Assembly: GCA_950097015.1 (NCBI GenBank)
Contig: CATNEN010000011.1
Span: 1,302,001 to 1,366,000, forward strand
Source: Macrostomum hystrix
Lineage: Eukaryota > Platyhelminthes > Macrostomidae
Direction of reading: 5' to 3'
Length of the DNA stretch: 64,000 bases
The notes under the pieces were generated by a model that saw only the letters and a program-made list of their open reading frames with translations, had not been told where the DNA came from and ran no database searches. This document shows, piece by piece, positions 1 to 11,600 of this stretch; within the stretch, counting starts at the first letter, position 1; each line of letters opens with the position of its first letter. The translations under genes were made by a program, and so were the position numbers.

Positions 1-2769
1 AGGCGAGAAGATTGTCCTTCAGGCAGGCGAGAAGATTGTCCTTCAGGCAGGCGAGAAGATTGTCCTTCAGGTAGGAGAGATGCCTGTCTTTCAGATTGGA
101 GAGATGCCTGTCTTTCAGGTAGGAGAGATGCCTGTCTTTCAGATAGGAGAGATGCCTGTCTTTTAGATAGGAGAGATGCCTGTCTTTCAGATAGGAGAGA
201 TGCCTGTCTTTCAGGTAGGAGAGATGCCTGTCTTTCAGGTAGGAGAGATGCCTGTCTTTCAGGTAGGAGAGATGCCTGTCTTTCAGGTAGGAGACAAGCC
301 TGTCTTTCAGGTAGGAGAGATGCCTGTCTTTCAGGTAGGAGAGATGCCTGTCTTTCAGGTAGGAGAGATGCCTGTCTTTCAGGTAGGTGAGATGCCTGTC
401 TTTCAGGTAGGAGAGATGCCTGTCTTTCAGGTAGGAGAGATGCCTGTCTTTCAGGTAGGAGACAAGCCTGTCTTTCAGGTAGGAGAGATGCCTGTCTTTC
501 AGGTAGGAGAGATGCCTGTCTTTCAGGTAGGAGAGAAGCCTGTCTTTCAGGTAGGTGAGATGCCTGTCTTTCAGGTAGGAGAGATGCCTGTCTTTCAGAT
601 AGGAGAGATGCCTGTCTTTCAGGTAGGAGACAAGCCTGTCTTTCAGGTAGGAGACAAGCCTGTCCTTCAGGCAGGCGAGAAGATTGTCCTTCAGGTAGGA
701 GAGAAGATTGTCCTTCAGGCAGGATAGAAGATTGTCCTTCAGGTAGGCGAGAAGATTGTCCTTCAGGTAGGAGAGAAGATTGTCCTTCAGGTAGGAGAGA
801 AGATTGTCCTTCAGGCAGGCGAGAAGATTGTCCTTCAGGTAGGATAGAAGATTGTCCTTCAGGTAGGATAGAAGGTTGTCCTTCAGGCAGGATAGAAGAT
901 TGTCCTTCAGGCAGGATAGAAGATTGTCCTTCAGGTAGGAGAGAAGATTGTCCTTCAGGCAGGCGAGAAGATTGTCCTTCAGGTAGGATAGAAGATTGTC
1001 CTTCAGGTAGGATAGAAGGTTGTCCTTCAGGCAGGATAGAAGATTGTCCTTCAGGCAGGATAGAAGATTGTCCTTCAGGTAGGAGAGAAGATTGTCCTTC
1101 AGGCAGGAGAGAAGATTGTCCTTCAGGCAGGCGAGAAGATTGTCCTTCAGGTAGGAGAGAAGATTGTCCTTCAGGTAGGAGAGAAGATTGTCCTTCAGGT
1201 AGGAGAGAAGATTGTCCTTCAGGTAGGAGAGAAGATTGTCCTTCAAGTAGGAGAGAGATTGTCCTTCAGGTAGGAGAGAAGATTGTCCTTCAGGTAGGAG
1301 AGAAGATTGTCCTTCAGGCAGGCGAGAAGATTGTCCTTCAGGCAGGCGAGAAGATTGTCCTTCAGGTAGGATAGAAGATTGTCCTTCAGGTAGGAGAGAA
1401 GATTGTCCTTCAGTTAGGAGAGAAGATTGTCCTTCAGGCAGGAGAGAAGATTGTCCTTCAGGTAGGATAGAAGATTGTCCTTCAGGCAGGATAGAAGATT
1501 GTCCTTCAGGTAGGCGAGAAGATTGTCCTTCAGGCAGGATAGAAGATTGTCCTTCAGGTAGGCGAGAAGATTGTCCTTCAGGCAGGCGAGAAGATTGTCC
1601 TTCAGGCAGGCGAGAAGATTGTCCTTCAGGTAGGAGAGAAGATTGTCCTTCAGGTAGGAGAGAAGATTGTCCTTCAGGTAGGAGAGAAGATTGTCCTTCA
1701 GGTAGGAGAGAAGATTGTCCTTCAAGTAGGAGAGAAATTGTCCTTCAGGTAGGAGAGAAGATTTTCCTTCAGGTAGGAGAGAAGATTGTCCTTCAGGTAG
1801 GAGAGAAGATTGTCCTTCAGGCAGGCGAGAAGATTGTCCTTCAGGTAGGATAGAAGATTGTCCTTCAGGTAGGATAGAAGGTTGTCCTTCAGGCAGGATA
1901 GAAGATTGTCCTTCAGGCAGGATAGAAGATTGTCCTTCAGGTAGGAGAGAAGATTGTCCTTCAGGCAGGCGAGAAGATTGTCCTTCAGGCAGGCGAGAAG
2001 ATTGTCCTTCAGGTAGGAGAGAAGATTGTCCTTCAGGCAGGAGAGAAGATTGTCCTTCAGGTAGGAGAGAAGATTGTCCTTCAGGTAGGAGAGAAGATTG
2101 TCCTTCAGGTAGGAGAGAAGATTGTCCTTCAGGTAGGAGAGAAGATTGTCCTTCAGGTAGGAGAAGATTGTCCTTCAGGTAGGAGAGAGATTGTCCTTCA
2201 GGTAGGAGAGAAGATTGTCCTTCAGGTAGGAGAGAAGATTGTCCTTCAGGTAGAATAGAAGATTGTCCTTCAGGCAGGAGAGAAGATTGTCCTTCAGGCA
2301 GGAGAGAAGATTGTCCTTCAGGAAGGAGAGAAGATTGTCCTTCAGGCAGGAGAGAAGATTGTCCTTCAGGCAGGCGAGAAGATTGTCCTTCAGGTAGGAG
2401 AGAAGATTGTCCTTCAGGTAGGATAGAAGGTTGTCCTTCAGGCAGGATAGAAGATTGTCCTTCAGGCAGGATAGAAGGTTGTCCTTCAGGCAGGATAGAA
2501 GATTGTCCTTCAGGCAGGATAGAAGATTGTCCTTCAGGTCGGAGAGAAGATTGTCCTTCAGGCAGGAGAGAAGATTGTCCTTCAGGTAGGAGAGAAGATT
2601 GTCCTTCAGGTAGGAGAGAAGATTGTCCTTCAGGTAGGAGAGAAGATTGTCCTTCAGGTAGGAGAGAAGATTGTCCTTCAGGCAGGCGAGAAGATTGTCC
2701 TTCAGGCAGGCGAGAAGATTGTCCTTCAGGCAGGCGAGAAGATTGTCCTTCAGGCAGGAGAGAAGATTG
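1..2769. repeat. 24-bp minisatellite, about 115 copies
   Basis: The unit reads roughly GTAGGAGAGAAGATTGTCC followed by TTCAG. Two subfamilies are visible: units with ATGCCTGTCTTTCAG dominate about 62-660, and units with AAGATTGTCCTTCAG fill the rest. Variants (GCAGG for GTAGG, GATAG for GAGAG) recur in blocks, for example the GAAGGTTGTCC variant near 870, 1015, 1876 and 2425, so blocks of units have been duplicated. Because 24 is a multiple of three, both strands show long open frames (8-residue repeats such as MPVFQVGE or KDNLLSYL). These are broken by one- and two-base indels near 1250, 1730 and 2160-2190 and by a stop near 1414, so I read the array as non-coding. The array runs off the left edge of the window. 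Confidence 0.95.
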
Positions 2770-3972
2770 TCAAAAGACAGAACAGTTTCCTCGTTGTCTT
2801 CGGGTCTAGTGTCACCAAAAAATATGTGAATCATGAAAATATTAGATTACGTAGTCGAAACTAGATTTTCGACGCAGGTTTAACGAGTGCATATAATAAG
2901 CTGTTGGGTTTTTTTAAACTGCGAGTACTTTGAAAATTGGACAAAAGAAGCCACTTTATAGCAGTTTCACTTTTCTTTGTCTGGGTGCAATAAAGCTAGC
3001 TTTTTCTGCCCACAAATTTTGCCATAAAAATGCTTCAGCCCCTAAAGCACCCACAATGGCTGTTTCTTGATTTCGCAATATTCTTGTCGTATTTAGTGCG
3101 AATAAGACAATGAATGAATTTCCAGATCTTTCTTTTTCATCTCAACTAAGTTTTGAGTCAGTAAAAACTGAGCCAATTCGTTTCACTTGGTTGGTTTGAA
3201 AGGCAAGAAACACGATGACAGAATCGTAAAACAGTGACAAAGGGCCCGGGGGTTCGTAACAGGCAGAACTGGTTTAAACCGGTTTGTGAAAGAATAGCAA
3301 AGCCCTCAAATATGGTCAAATGCAGGGGCTATTATAGATCTGATTGTTCTCATTGTAGACGCAATGCAAATGGCCACCCAGAACCAGTTTTTTGTTAACT
3401 TAAAATTGAGAAAGAGACGAGACTTGCTCGCAGGCTCACAGTTGTGCCAAACTTGAACATTGCATATCGCAGCAGCTGATTGCATTATGCAAACGGAGAT
3501 TCGGACAAAGAAGGGAGAGAGAGAAGAATAGAGATTTCAGGTGGACAATGGCCAGCCGCTCGAAGGCAGTTTGCTTTTAAGTTTGACGCGCGACAAACTG
3601 TCTGCCCAAAAAACCTGCCGCCTAAGCCCCCACTAAACCGTACTATATCGCGCCATCTCATAATAACAAACAGCAGGTCTACTGTGGCTGCACATTGCAG
3701 ACACGAGTTGAGTAGGTGGGTTGAATAAAAAAACTGTATTTAAAGCCAAATTGTTCGGCCTCGCTTGCTGCTCCTTGCCTAACTAACTCTAGAGCATCTT
3801 TCATTTTAACAAAAAAGCGGAAAAGTACAGATCTTTTTAGGGCTATCGAGTGCGTTTAAAATTTTCCGAGCAAAGCGGTCGATTGCCAAAGTGAATCGTT
3901 TTTGGCAAAGAATAGTTTTGCAGGAATTATGGCCGACAGACGATCAGGTAAGCAACAGCCGTCACAGAGACG

Positions 3973-4004
<32 letters not shown>

Positions 4005-4066
4005 GACAGCAGCAGCAGCAGCAGCAGGTTGGTTGTCTCTTTCGACTTTGTCAATGTGATAATTGT
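2770..4066. other. Unique intergenic sequence, no gene seen
   Basis: This is AT-rich single-copy-looking sequence between the minisatellite and the first SINE. I see no convincing exon. An ATG in good context at 3929 is followed after 19 bases by a strong donor (CAG|GTAAGC at 3948). It could be a 5' leader exon of the giant gene, but its phase does not join the next usable frame, so it is not annotated. A CAG tract lies at 3977-4026. Confidence 0.5.
3977..4026. repeat. CAG trinucleotide tract, non-coding
   Basis: An interrupted (CAG)n run with CAA and CGA interruptions of about 17 codon-sized units. It sits just downstream of the potential splice donor at 3948, in presumed intron or intergenic DNA. 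CAG tracts recur through this window, in coding and non-coding positions. Confidence 0.85.
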
Positions 4067-4400
4067 ATAGTAGTTAATGTTGCGAGGTTGTAGCCGAGTG
4101 GTTAGGGCGTCGGACTCACGACTTGAAGGTCGGGGGTTCGATTCTTGACTCCACTGGAACAATTTGTGTCCTTTAGCAAGACACTTAACTCTGCATTGCT
4201 TCAGTTCACCCAGCTGTTAAATGGGTACCAGCATTAGCTGGGATAATTGAAGGTGGGTGTGGCGTCCCCCCAGTCCATGGACTGAACAGCTGTACGCAGC
4301 CTTCAGATGCGCCGCCCAATATAGCTGCGGCTGTGCTGTCGGCTGCACATCTGGCCCTATTGGGACAGATGTAATCCATTTTTTCAATAGTAGTTAATGT
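4067..4400 (+). mobile_element. tRNA-derived SINE, full length with 14-bp target-site duplication
   Basis: The element spans 4081-4386 and is flanked by direct repeats ATAGTAGTTAATGT at 4067-4080 and 4387-4400. The head is tRNA-like: an A box (TAGCCGAGTGG) is followed by a B box (GGTTCGATTC). The body contains CAAGACACTTAACTCTGC and CACCCAGCTGTTAAATGGGT, a conserved-core type segment that resembles those of animal SINE superfamilies such as V- or Meta-SINEs (from memory, not searched). A later GTCCATGGAC palindrome and a short T-rich tail complete it. At least five relatives occur in this window. Direction is set by the order of A box, B box and tail. Confidence 0.92.
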
Positions 4401-5051
4401 AGTAGCTATTAGTTAGTAGTAACTACGGTAACTGCTTCTATACTACTGTAGGACTATATTACTATATGATATTAGACTTGCTACTAACGACTAACTTAGT
4501 AACTAGTATCTATAGTAGTAAACTATAGTAACTATAGGCGAGGCAAAAATATAATGTCATTACCCCATTATCCATTTCCATCAATATTGGTCGATCAGTC
4601 CTTACCAGTAACTAAAGTAGTAACTATAGAAACTATAGTAAATTATAGTTACTAATGTATTTACTATAGTGTACAGTAGTTACTTCAGTATTTATTTCAG
4701 TACTAAGTTATTGGTTTGTAGCAAGTGTAATATCAAGGACGACTAGAGATATATACTTCCTACTGATATTGGCTTGCATTTATACTGCCACGATACGAGC
4801 ATCGGCGCAAAGATCAAGCTTCCATAAGCTTCATAGTTGCCCCTACAACCCCTGCTAAACCCCTGCCTTCTGCATGCCTGCTTGCGTGACTCTGTGTTAT
4901 GTGCGTTGGGCCGTAAGATGATAAGAGGATAAGTTCCTCCAAAAGAGGAAAAACTTTTTTAAGGTCATTTTATTTTATAATGAAAATAAAATAATCAAAA
5001 TAAGATTCAATACTAATATACAATACTAACATGCAAACAACAGCAACAACT

Positions 5052-5082
<31 letters not shown>

Positions 5083-5184
5083 TCTGCCGCAATCTGGCAG
5101 GACCAGAGCCGATCAACATCCGACGCTGTTTCAGCGTCGTCCACAATCGTTATTCACGAACGAATCCTATCCGACGACGTGACC
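4401..5184. other. Upstream region of the giant gene, with short TAGTAACTATAG-type repeats and an in-frame polyQ leader
   Basis: About 4385-4720 is enriched in degenerate TAGTAACTATAG motifs. From about 5041 the frame of the downstream coding exon is already open. It would read a polyglutamine run (5044-5082), then a Ser/Asp-rich stretch up to the ATG at 5185. Either this is 5' UTR, or translation starts further upstream through an exon that I cannot place. Acceptor-like CAG sites at 5043 and inside the CAG tract would all give phase 0. Confidence 0.45.
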
Positions 5185-5629
5185 ATGGTGGTGACTGAGC
5201 AGAGCGACGAGATTCAGCAGCAGCAGCAGCAGCAGCAGAACGAGCAGGAGATCGTTGTTGCGACAGGCCCAGTAGCTTCCAATGAGTCGATCATCGACAA
5301 ATCTGTGCGAACGTCGATCACTGTCGAGGCGACGGTGACAGAAGCCTGTCCGCTGATAGACGAAGACGAGTCGACATCGTCCAACTCGGCGGAAGAGCCC
5401 TTCAGTCACAAGTACGAGGAGCTGCGAGAGGGCGATGCCGAGGTCGACCTCACCGGCGGATGCATCGATCGAACCTCGTCGGATGCCTCAGACGGCTTCA
5501 ACGAGCGAGATTTCGACAGCTCGTTGTCGGTCTCTGGTGGCAAGTGCTTCGGCAGCACGTGCAGCTCGTACAGATTCGTCATCAAGCGCAACCAAGCTGG
5601 GAATGGCAGCATAGCAACGAACTCGAGCC
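5185..5629 (+). CDS. Giant KY-type gene, coding exon 1
   Basis: The exon begins MVVTEQSDEI, then a polyglutamine run (about 5212-5238), and continues as an acidic, Ser/Asp-rich sequence. It ends in NSS plus one base at donor C|GTGAGG (5630). The one-base overhang pairs with exon 2, which starts after ACAG at 6230; the joined codon is CAA. Without splicing the frame stops at 5662, which supports an exon end here. Confidence 0.7.
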
Positions 5630-8600
5630 GTGAGGAACTCGATTTGCTTGAAAATTACTTCTAAGAGTTCTGGGATTTTAGGCTCCAGGATCATGCAGAA
5701 ATATTACTCCAGGCTATACAGGCAAGAGTTGCGAAAAGGTAAAAATGAGACACGGGAGAGATGTGACGCAAGAGAGATGAGATGTGGTGATAATATGGGT
5801 AGAGATGATATGAAGTGAGATTAGACATATGTTATAAGATGGGGAGAGATGATATAAGGGGTGGGAGATGAGACAGGGGAGACATGAGACTGGAAGTGAG
5901 TTGCAACCTCGGAGTGACTGAGTTTTGGCCAAGGTATTTGCCAAGAGTACTGGTATTTGGTTCATGGCTCTTGGTCCTAGCAGCTTGCTAATGGTATCTG
6001 GCCCTTCACACATACGTGTGGAGTAAATCTCCTATGGGTTCAAATGCTGTCCTTTATCCCCTGAATCCCGAACTCCCAAGCAAAAAGTGTTAAATAACTA
6101 ACGCCAGATTCTGCCCTGTTTCATTATGAGTTTCTAGTCATTAAATCCTAATGCTTATTCCCTATGTGCTCAACTGGCTTCGGTGGCACTAACCAACAAA
6201 GTAGGATTTGCCTCACTATATGATCCACAGAAAAGTCAACGACAACAAGAACAACGACAACAACAACGACGCAGCGCAAAGCTGCGGCAGAAATTTCCAG
6301 CAGAACCACCGGAGAAGTGCTGGAGGAGGCCATTTCATCGACAAGCATCGCGTCCGCGGCAGCCGAGGTGAAGACAGGAGCCGAAGCCAGCGGAACCACC
6401 AGCTCGAGATACGCCGCGAAACAAACTAGTGGAAAACAGTCGAATCAAGAAGAGCAGCTAAATACAGAACTCACCTTTGAAGTTGTTGAGGAAGGCGAAG
6501 AGTCCATTGTCAGGACAAGACAAAAGACAGAAATCAATGTAGGAAAGGTTTTCACTGATGGAACCAAGGAGACTAAAGTCCTTGAAACTACTGAGACAAC
6601 TGACAGAGTTATCGTCGGTGTTACTGGTCCTAGTAGAGTGACTGAAGTTGTGACAACGACGACGATCACCTCGACTACTGACTCGAATTCGAATTTCGAT
6701 TCATCGGCTGAGCAAGCAAGCGCTAGCGACTTTGTTATTGTTACCAAGCAGCAAGTGATCGAGTCGCAGATAGAATCTGATGAACGGGACAAAACTGTCG
6801 CAACAAGCAATCTCACTAACGATGGAATGGAAAGTTTTGTCATTACGAAAACCGATCCGACAATAGTTTGTCCGACTGTAACCACACAGGATACCAGCGA
6901 CTCCGGCAAGAGAGTATCAACAACTGAGGAAGTCATCACGGAGTCCAAGCAGACTAGCATTGGTGGCTCTGTTAGGACTGCAGAAAACGTAACGGTCGTG
7001 GTCAAGAAGACTACAAATCTCATTACCGAAGTGCACAGCTCAGAAGAGACAGACACAACAACCGATCTAACGATTGACGACACAGACGAATTTGATGACA
7101 CCATGACTGACGCAACATTGGAGACCACGGACGACATAACAATGGACGCAAGAACCGACGCGACCGAAGGAAATTCTGATGGCGGAGATAGCGACGCAAC
7201 CATGGAAACCACTGACGATCTGACCGAGGATTCTGGCTATCCTGCGTCTGCGTCACAATTGACCGAGGTCATTCAAGGCGATGGACGAACTGTTACCAAG
7301 GTGACCAGAGTGACGAAAAAGAAAATTGTAACCACGACAGGAAAAGAAGCGAGTGGAAAAAACGTTGACAACTCCACCAGAGCTTCAATACTGACAACAA
7401 AGAGCAAGCGGTCTGTCAATTCCATTCTGGAAACAGAGCACACTCTAAAAAAGTGCACCGAAGACGCCACTGGTGGCTCTTGGTTCTCCAAGTCGTTCGC
7501 TAGCGAAATTGAGCGCTTTGCCAGTGCCGATAATAAGAAGAGCCGTTACGTAGATCTTGACGCACTGTGGGCAGATCTGTTCATTCCAAGCAGCTACACA
7601 GTCCAGTACGTTACTGAGGAAAGCTCGAAACCTTCTTCCACGTGGGTGTGTCGCTATCTTGATATCGATCTAAAAGAGGGAAGCAGCTCTACTGCTTCCT
7701 GTGCCACAGAGGAGAGCACAATCGATTCTAGCACCAAGATTTCCGTTTTCAAAACTGACCATTCAGAGGATGCTGAGGCAAGACGTGCGTCCAAGAACCA
7801 AATCACAACAACCAAGACCACAACGGTCATTAGAAGACAGGACGGTGAAAGTACTAAAGGTGAAGTGACGAAGTTTGATCAGACGATGGACAGTAGCAAC
7901 AAGGAAGAAGAGTCCAAAATAACCACTGACGATGGAGAGACCACGACAACAACTACAACTACCATCAGGACTATGACTATTACAAATACAAATGGAGATG
8001 ATAGCGAGAAAGTAACATCAGTAACAAAGACGTCCACAACTGATCTTATCGGATGCGCCATTCGTACTACCAGCGACGAAACCAATTCAAACGGCATCGA
8101 AGTGCTGCACAGAAGGGATTCTAAAGACGGTCCAAGCGAAGAACCTCTTGATAGCGAGTTCTTGTCCGTCACGAGCGGTCAAGTTACAATAGAAATTAAC
8201 TCGGTGCAAAAGGTGATTGACGCAATGATCGAGGTGACAACCGAGGTGACGACCGAGGCGACGGAGATCGAACAGACGACTGAGGAGACCACCGAGGAGA
8301 CTACTGGGGAGACCACCGAAGAGACCACCAAGGAGACCACCGAGGAGACTACTGAGGAGACCACCGAGGAGACAACAGAGGTGACGGAGATCGAACAGAC
8401 GACTGAGGAGACCACCGAGGAGACTACTGGGGAGACCACCGAAGAGACCACCGAGGAGACCACCGAGGAGACTACTGAGGAGACCACCGAGGAGACAACA
8501 GAGGTGACGGAGATCGAACAGACGACTGAGGAGACAACCGAGGAGACCACCGAGGAGACAACAGAGGTGACGGAGATCGAACAGACGACTGAGGAGACTG

Positions 8601-11600
8601 AGGAGACCACGGTGACAACCGAGGCGACGGAGATCGAACAGACGACTGAGGAGACCACGGTGACAACCGTGGCGACGGAGATCGAACAGACGACCGAGGA
8701 GACCGCCGAGGTGACAACCGAGGCGACGGAGATCGAACAGACGACTGAGGAGACCACCGAGGAGACTACTGAGGAGACCACCGAAGAGACCACCGAGGAG
8801 ACCACCGAGGAGACAACAGAGGTGACGGAGATCGAACAGACGACTGAGGAGACCACCGAGGAGACCACGGAGTTGACGGAGATCGAACAGACGACTGAGG
8901 AGACCACCGAGGAGACCACTGAGGAAACCACTGCGGAGACCACCGAGGTGACAACCGAGGGGACGGAGATCGAACAGACGACTGAGGAGACCACCGAGGA
9001 GACCACCGAGGAGACCACTGAAGTGACGGAGATCAAACAGACGACTGAGGAGACCACCGAGGAGACCTCCGAGGAGACCACGGAGGTGACGGAGATCGAA
9101 CAGACCACTGAGGAGACCACTGAGGAGACTACTGAGGGGACAACAGAGGTGACGGAGATCGAACAGACGACTGGGGAGACCACCGAGGAGATCACCGAGG
9201 AGACCACCGAGGAGACAACCGAGGTGACGGAGATCGAACAGACGACGGAGGAGACCACCGAGGAGACCACCGAGAAAGAAACATCATGGACGAAGACGTC
9301 AACTACAGAAATGATCGGATGCGCTATTCGAGCTACTGGCGAAAGTTCAAAAAGCTTTGAAGTTCTTCACAGAAGAGCATCCACAGAGAGCCTAAGCGAA
9401 GAGGCGCAAAAAAGTGAATTCTTGTTTGTCAAGGAGGACCAAGTAACAATCGAGATTGACTCAGTGCAAAAAGCGATCGATGCGAAAAGAAAATCATCCA
9501 GTCCAGAAAAGTCCAAAAATTCTACGACTAAAAAAACTAAAAAGACACCGAGGGTTAAAATCGATCAAACGGTCACTGAGGTTGAGCAGACAACCGAGGA
9601 ATCCACTGAGACCACTGAGGTTGAAGAAACGACCGATGAGGCTACAGAGGTTGAGCAGACAACCGAGGAGACGATTGAGACCACTGAGGTTGAGGAAACG
9701 ACTGATGAGGCTACTGAGGTTGAGCAGACAACCGAGGAATCGATTGAGACCACTGAGGTTGAGGAAACGACCGATGAGGCTACTGAGGTTGAGCAGACAA
9801 CCGAGGAATCGATTGAGACCACTGAGATTGAGGAAACGACCGATGAGACGACTGAGATTGAGCAGACAACCGAGGAGACAACTGAGGTTGAGCAGACAAC
9901 CGAGGAGACAACTGAGGTTGAGCAGACTACCCAGGAGACTATTGAGACCACTGAGGTTGAGGAAACGACCGATGAGACTACTGAGGTTGAGCAGACTACC
10001 GAGGAGATCACTGAGATTGAGCAGACAACCGAGGAATCGATTGAGACCACTGAGGTTGAGGAAACGACCGATGAGACGACTGAGATTGAGCAGACAACCG
10101 AGGAGACAACTGAGGTTGAGCAGACAACCGAGGAGACCCAGGAGACTATTGAGACCACTGAGGTTGAGGAAACGACCGATGAGACTACTGAGGTTGAGCA
10201 GACTACCGAGGAGATCACTGAGATTGAACAGACAACCGAGGAATCGATTGAGACCACTGAGATTGAGGAAACGACCGAGGAGACCACTGAGATTGAGCAG
10301 ACAACCGAGGAGACAGCTGAGATTGAGCAGACAACCGAGGAGACAACTGAGGTTGAGCAGACAACCGAGGAATCGATTGAGACTACTGAGGTTGAGCAGA
10401 CTACCGAGGAGACCACTGAGGTTGAGCAGACAACCGAGGAGACAGCTGAGATTGAGCAGACAACCGAGGAGACAACTGAGGTTGAGCAGACAACCGAGGA
10501 ATCGATTGAGACTACTGAGGTTGAGCAGACTACCGAGGAGACAACTGAGATTGAGCAGACAACCGAGGAGACAACTGAGGTTGAGCAGACTACCCAGGAG
10601 ACTATTGAGACCACTGAGATTGAGGAAACGACCGAGGAGACAACTGAGGTTGAGCAGACAACCGAGGAATCGATTGAGACTACTGAGGTTGAGCAGACTA
10701 CCGAGGAGATCACTGAGATTGAGCAGACAACCGAGGAGACAACTGAGGTTGAGCAGACAACCGAGGAGACAACTGAGGTTGAGCAGACAACCGAGGAGAC
10801 AACTGAGGTTGAGCAGACAACCGAGGAGACAACTGAGGTTGAGCAGACTACCCAGGAGACTATTGAGACCACTGAGATTGAGGAGACGACCGATGAGACT
10901 ACTGAGGTTGAGCAGACAACTGAAATGACAACTGAGGTTGAGCAGACAACTGAAGAGACCACTGAGATTGAGCAGACAACCGAGGAGACAACTGAGGTTG
11001 AGCAGACAACCGAGGAGACCACTGAGATTGAGCAGACAACCGAGGAGACAGCTGAGATTGAGCAGACAACCGAGGAGACAACTGAGGTTGAGCAGACTAC
11101 CCAGGAGACTATTGAGACCACTGAGGTTGAGGAAACGACCGATGAGACTACTGAGGTTGAGCAGACAACCGAGGAGACAACTGATGTTGAGCAGACAACC
11201 GAGGAGACAACTGAGGTTGAGCAGACTACCCAGGAGACTATTGAGACCACTGAGATTGAGGAGACGACCGAGGAGACTACTGAGGTTGAGCAGACAACTG
11301 AAGTGACAACTGAGGTTGAGCAGACAACCGAGGAGACAACTGAGATTGAGCAGACTACCGAGGAGACTATTGAGACCACTGAGATTGAGGAAACGACCGA
11401 TGAGACTACTAAGGTTGAGCAGACAACTGAAGAGACAACTGAGGTTGAGCAGACTACCGAGGAGACCACTGAGATTGAGCAGACAACCGAGGAATCGATT
11501 GAGACCACTGAGATTGAGGAAACGACCGATGAGACTACTGAGGTTGAGCAGACAACTGAAGAGACCACTGAGATTGAGCAGACAACCGAGGAGACTATTG

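Noticed and set aside
176-727. Open frame of MPVFQVGE repeats (+ strand)
   Set aside because: It is the 24-bp array read in frame. The array has indels and stops elsewhere and no unique flanking coding sequence.
2175-2834. Minus-strand frame of KDNLLSYL repeats with a unique N-terminus
   Set aside because: The N-terminal 22 residues could follow an acceptor-like TTTTGGTGACACTAG, but repeat indels break the frame downstream. An exon of a gene running off the left edge cannot be excluded.
3929-3947. Possible first coding exon (ATGGCCGACAGACGATCAG before GTAAGC)
   Set aside because: Good start context and donor, but its phase does not fit the next acceptors in the polyQ region, and no intermediate exon was found.
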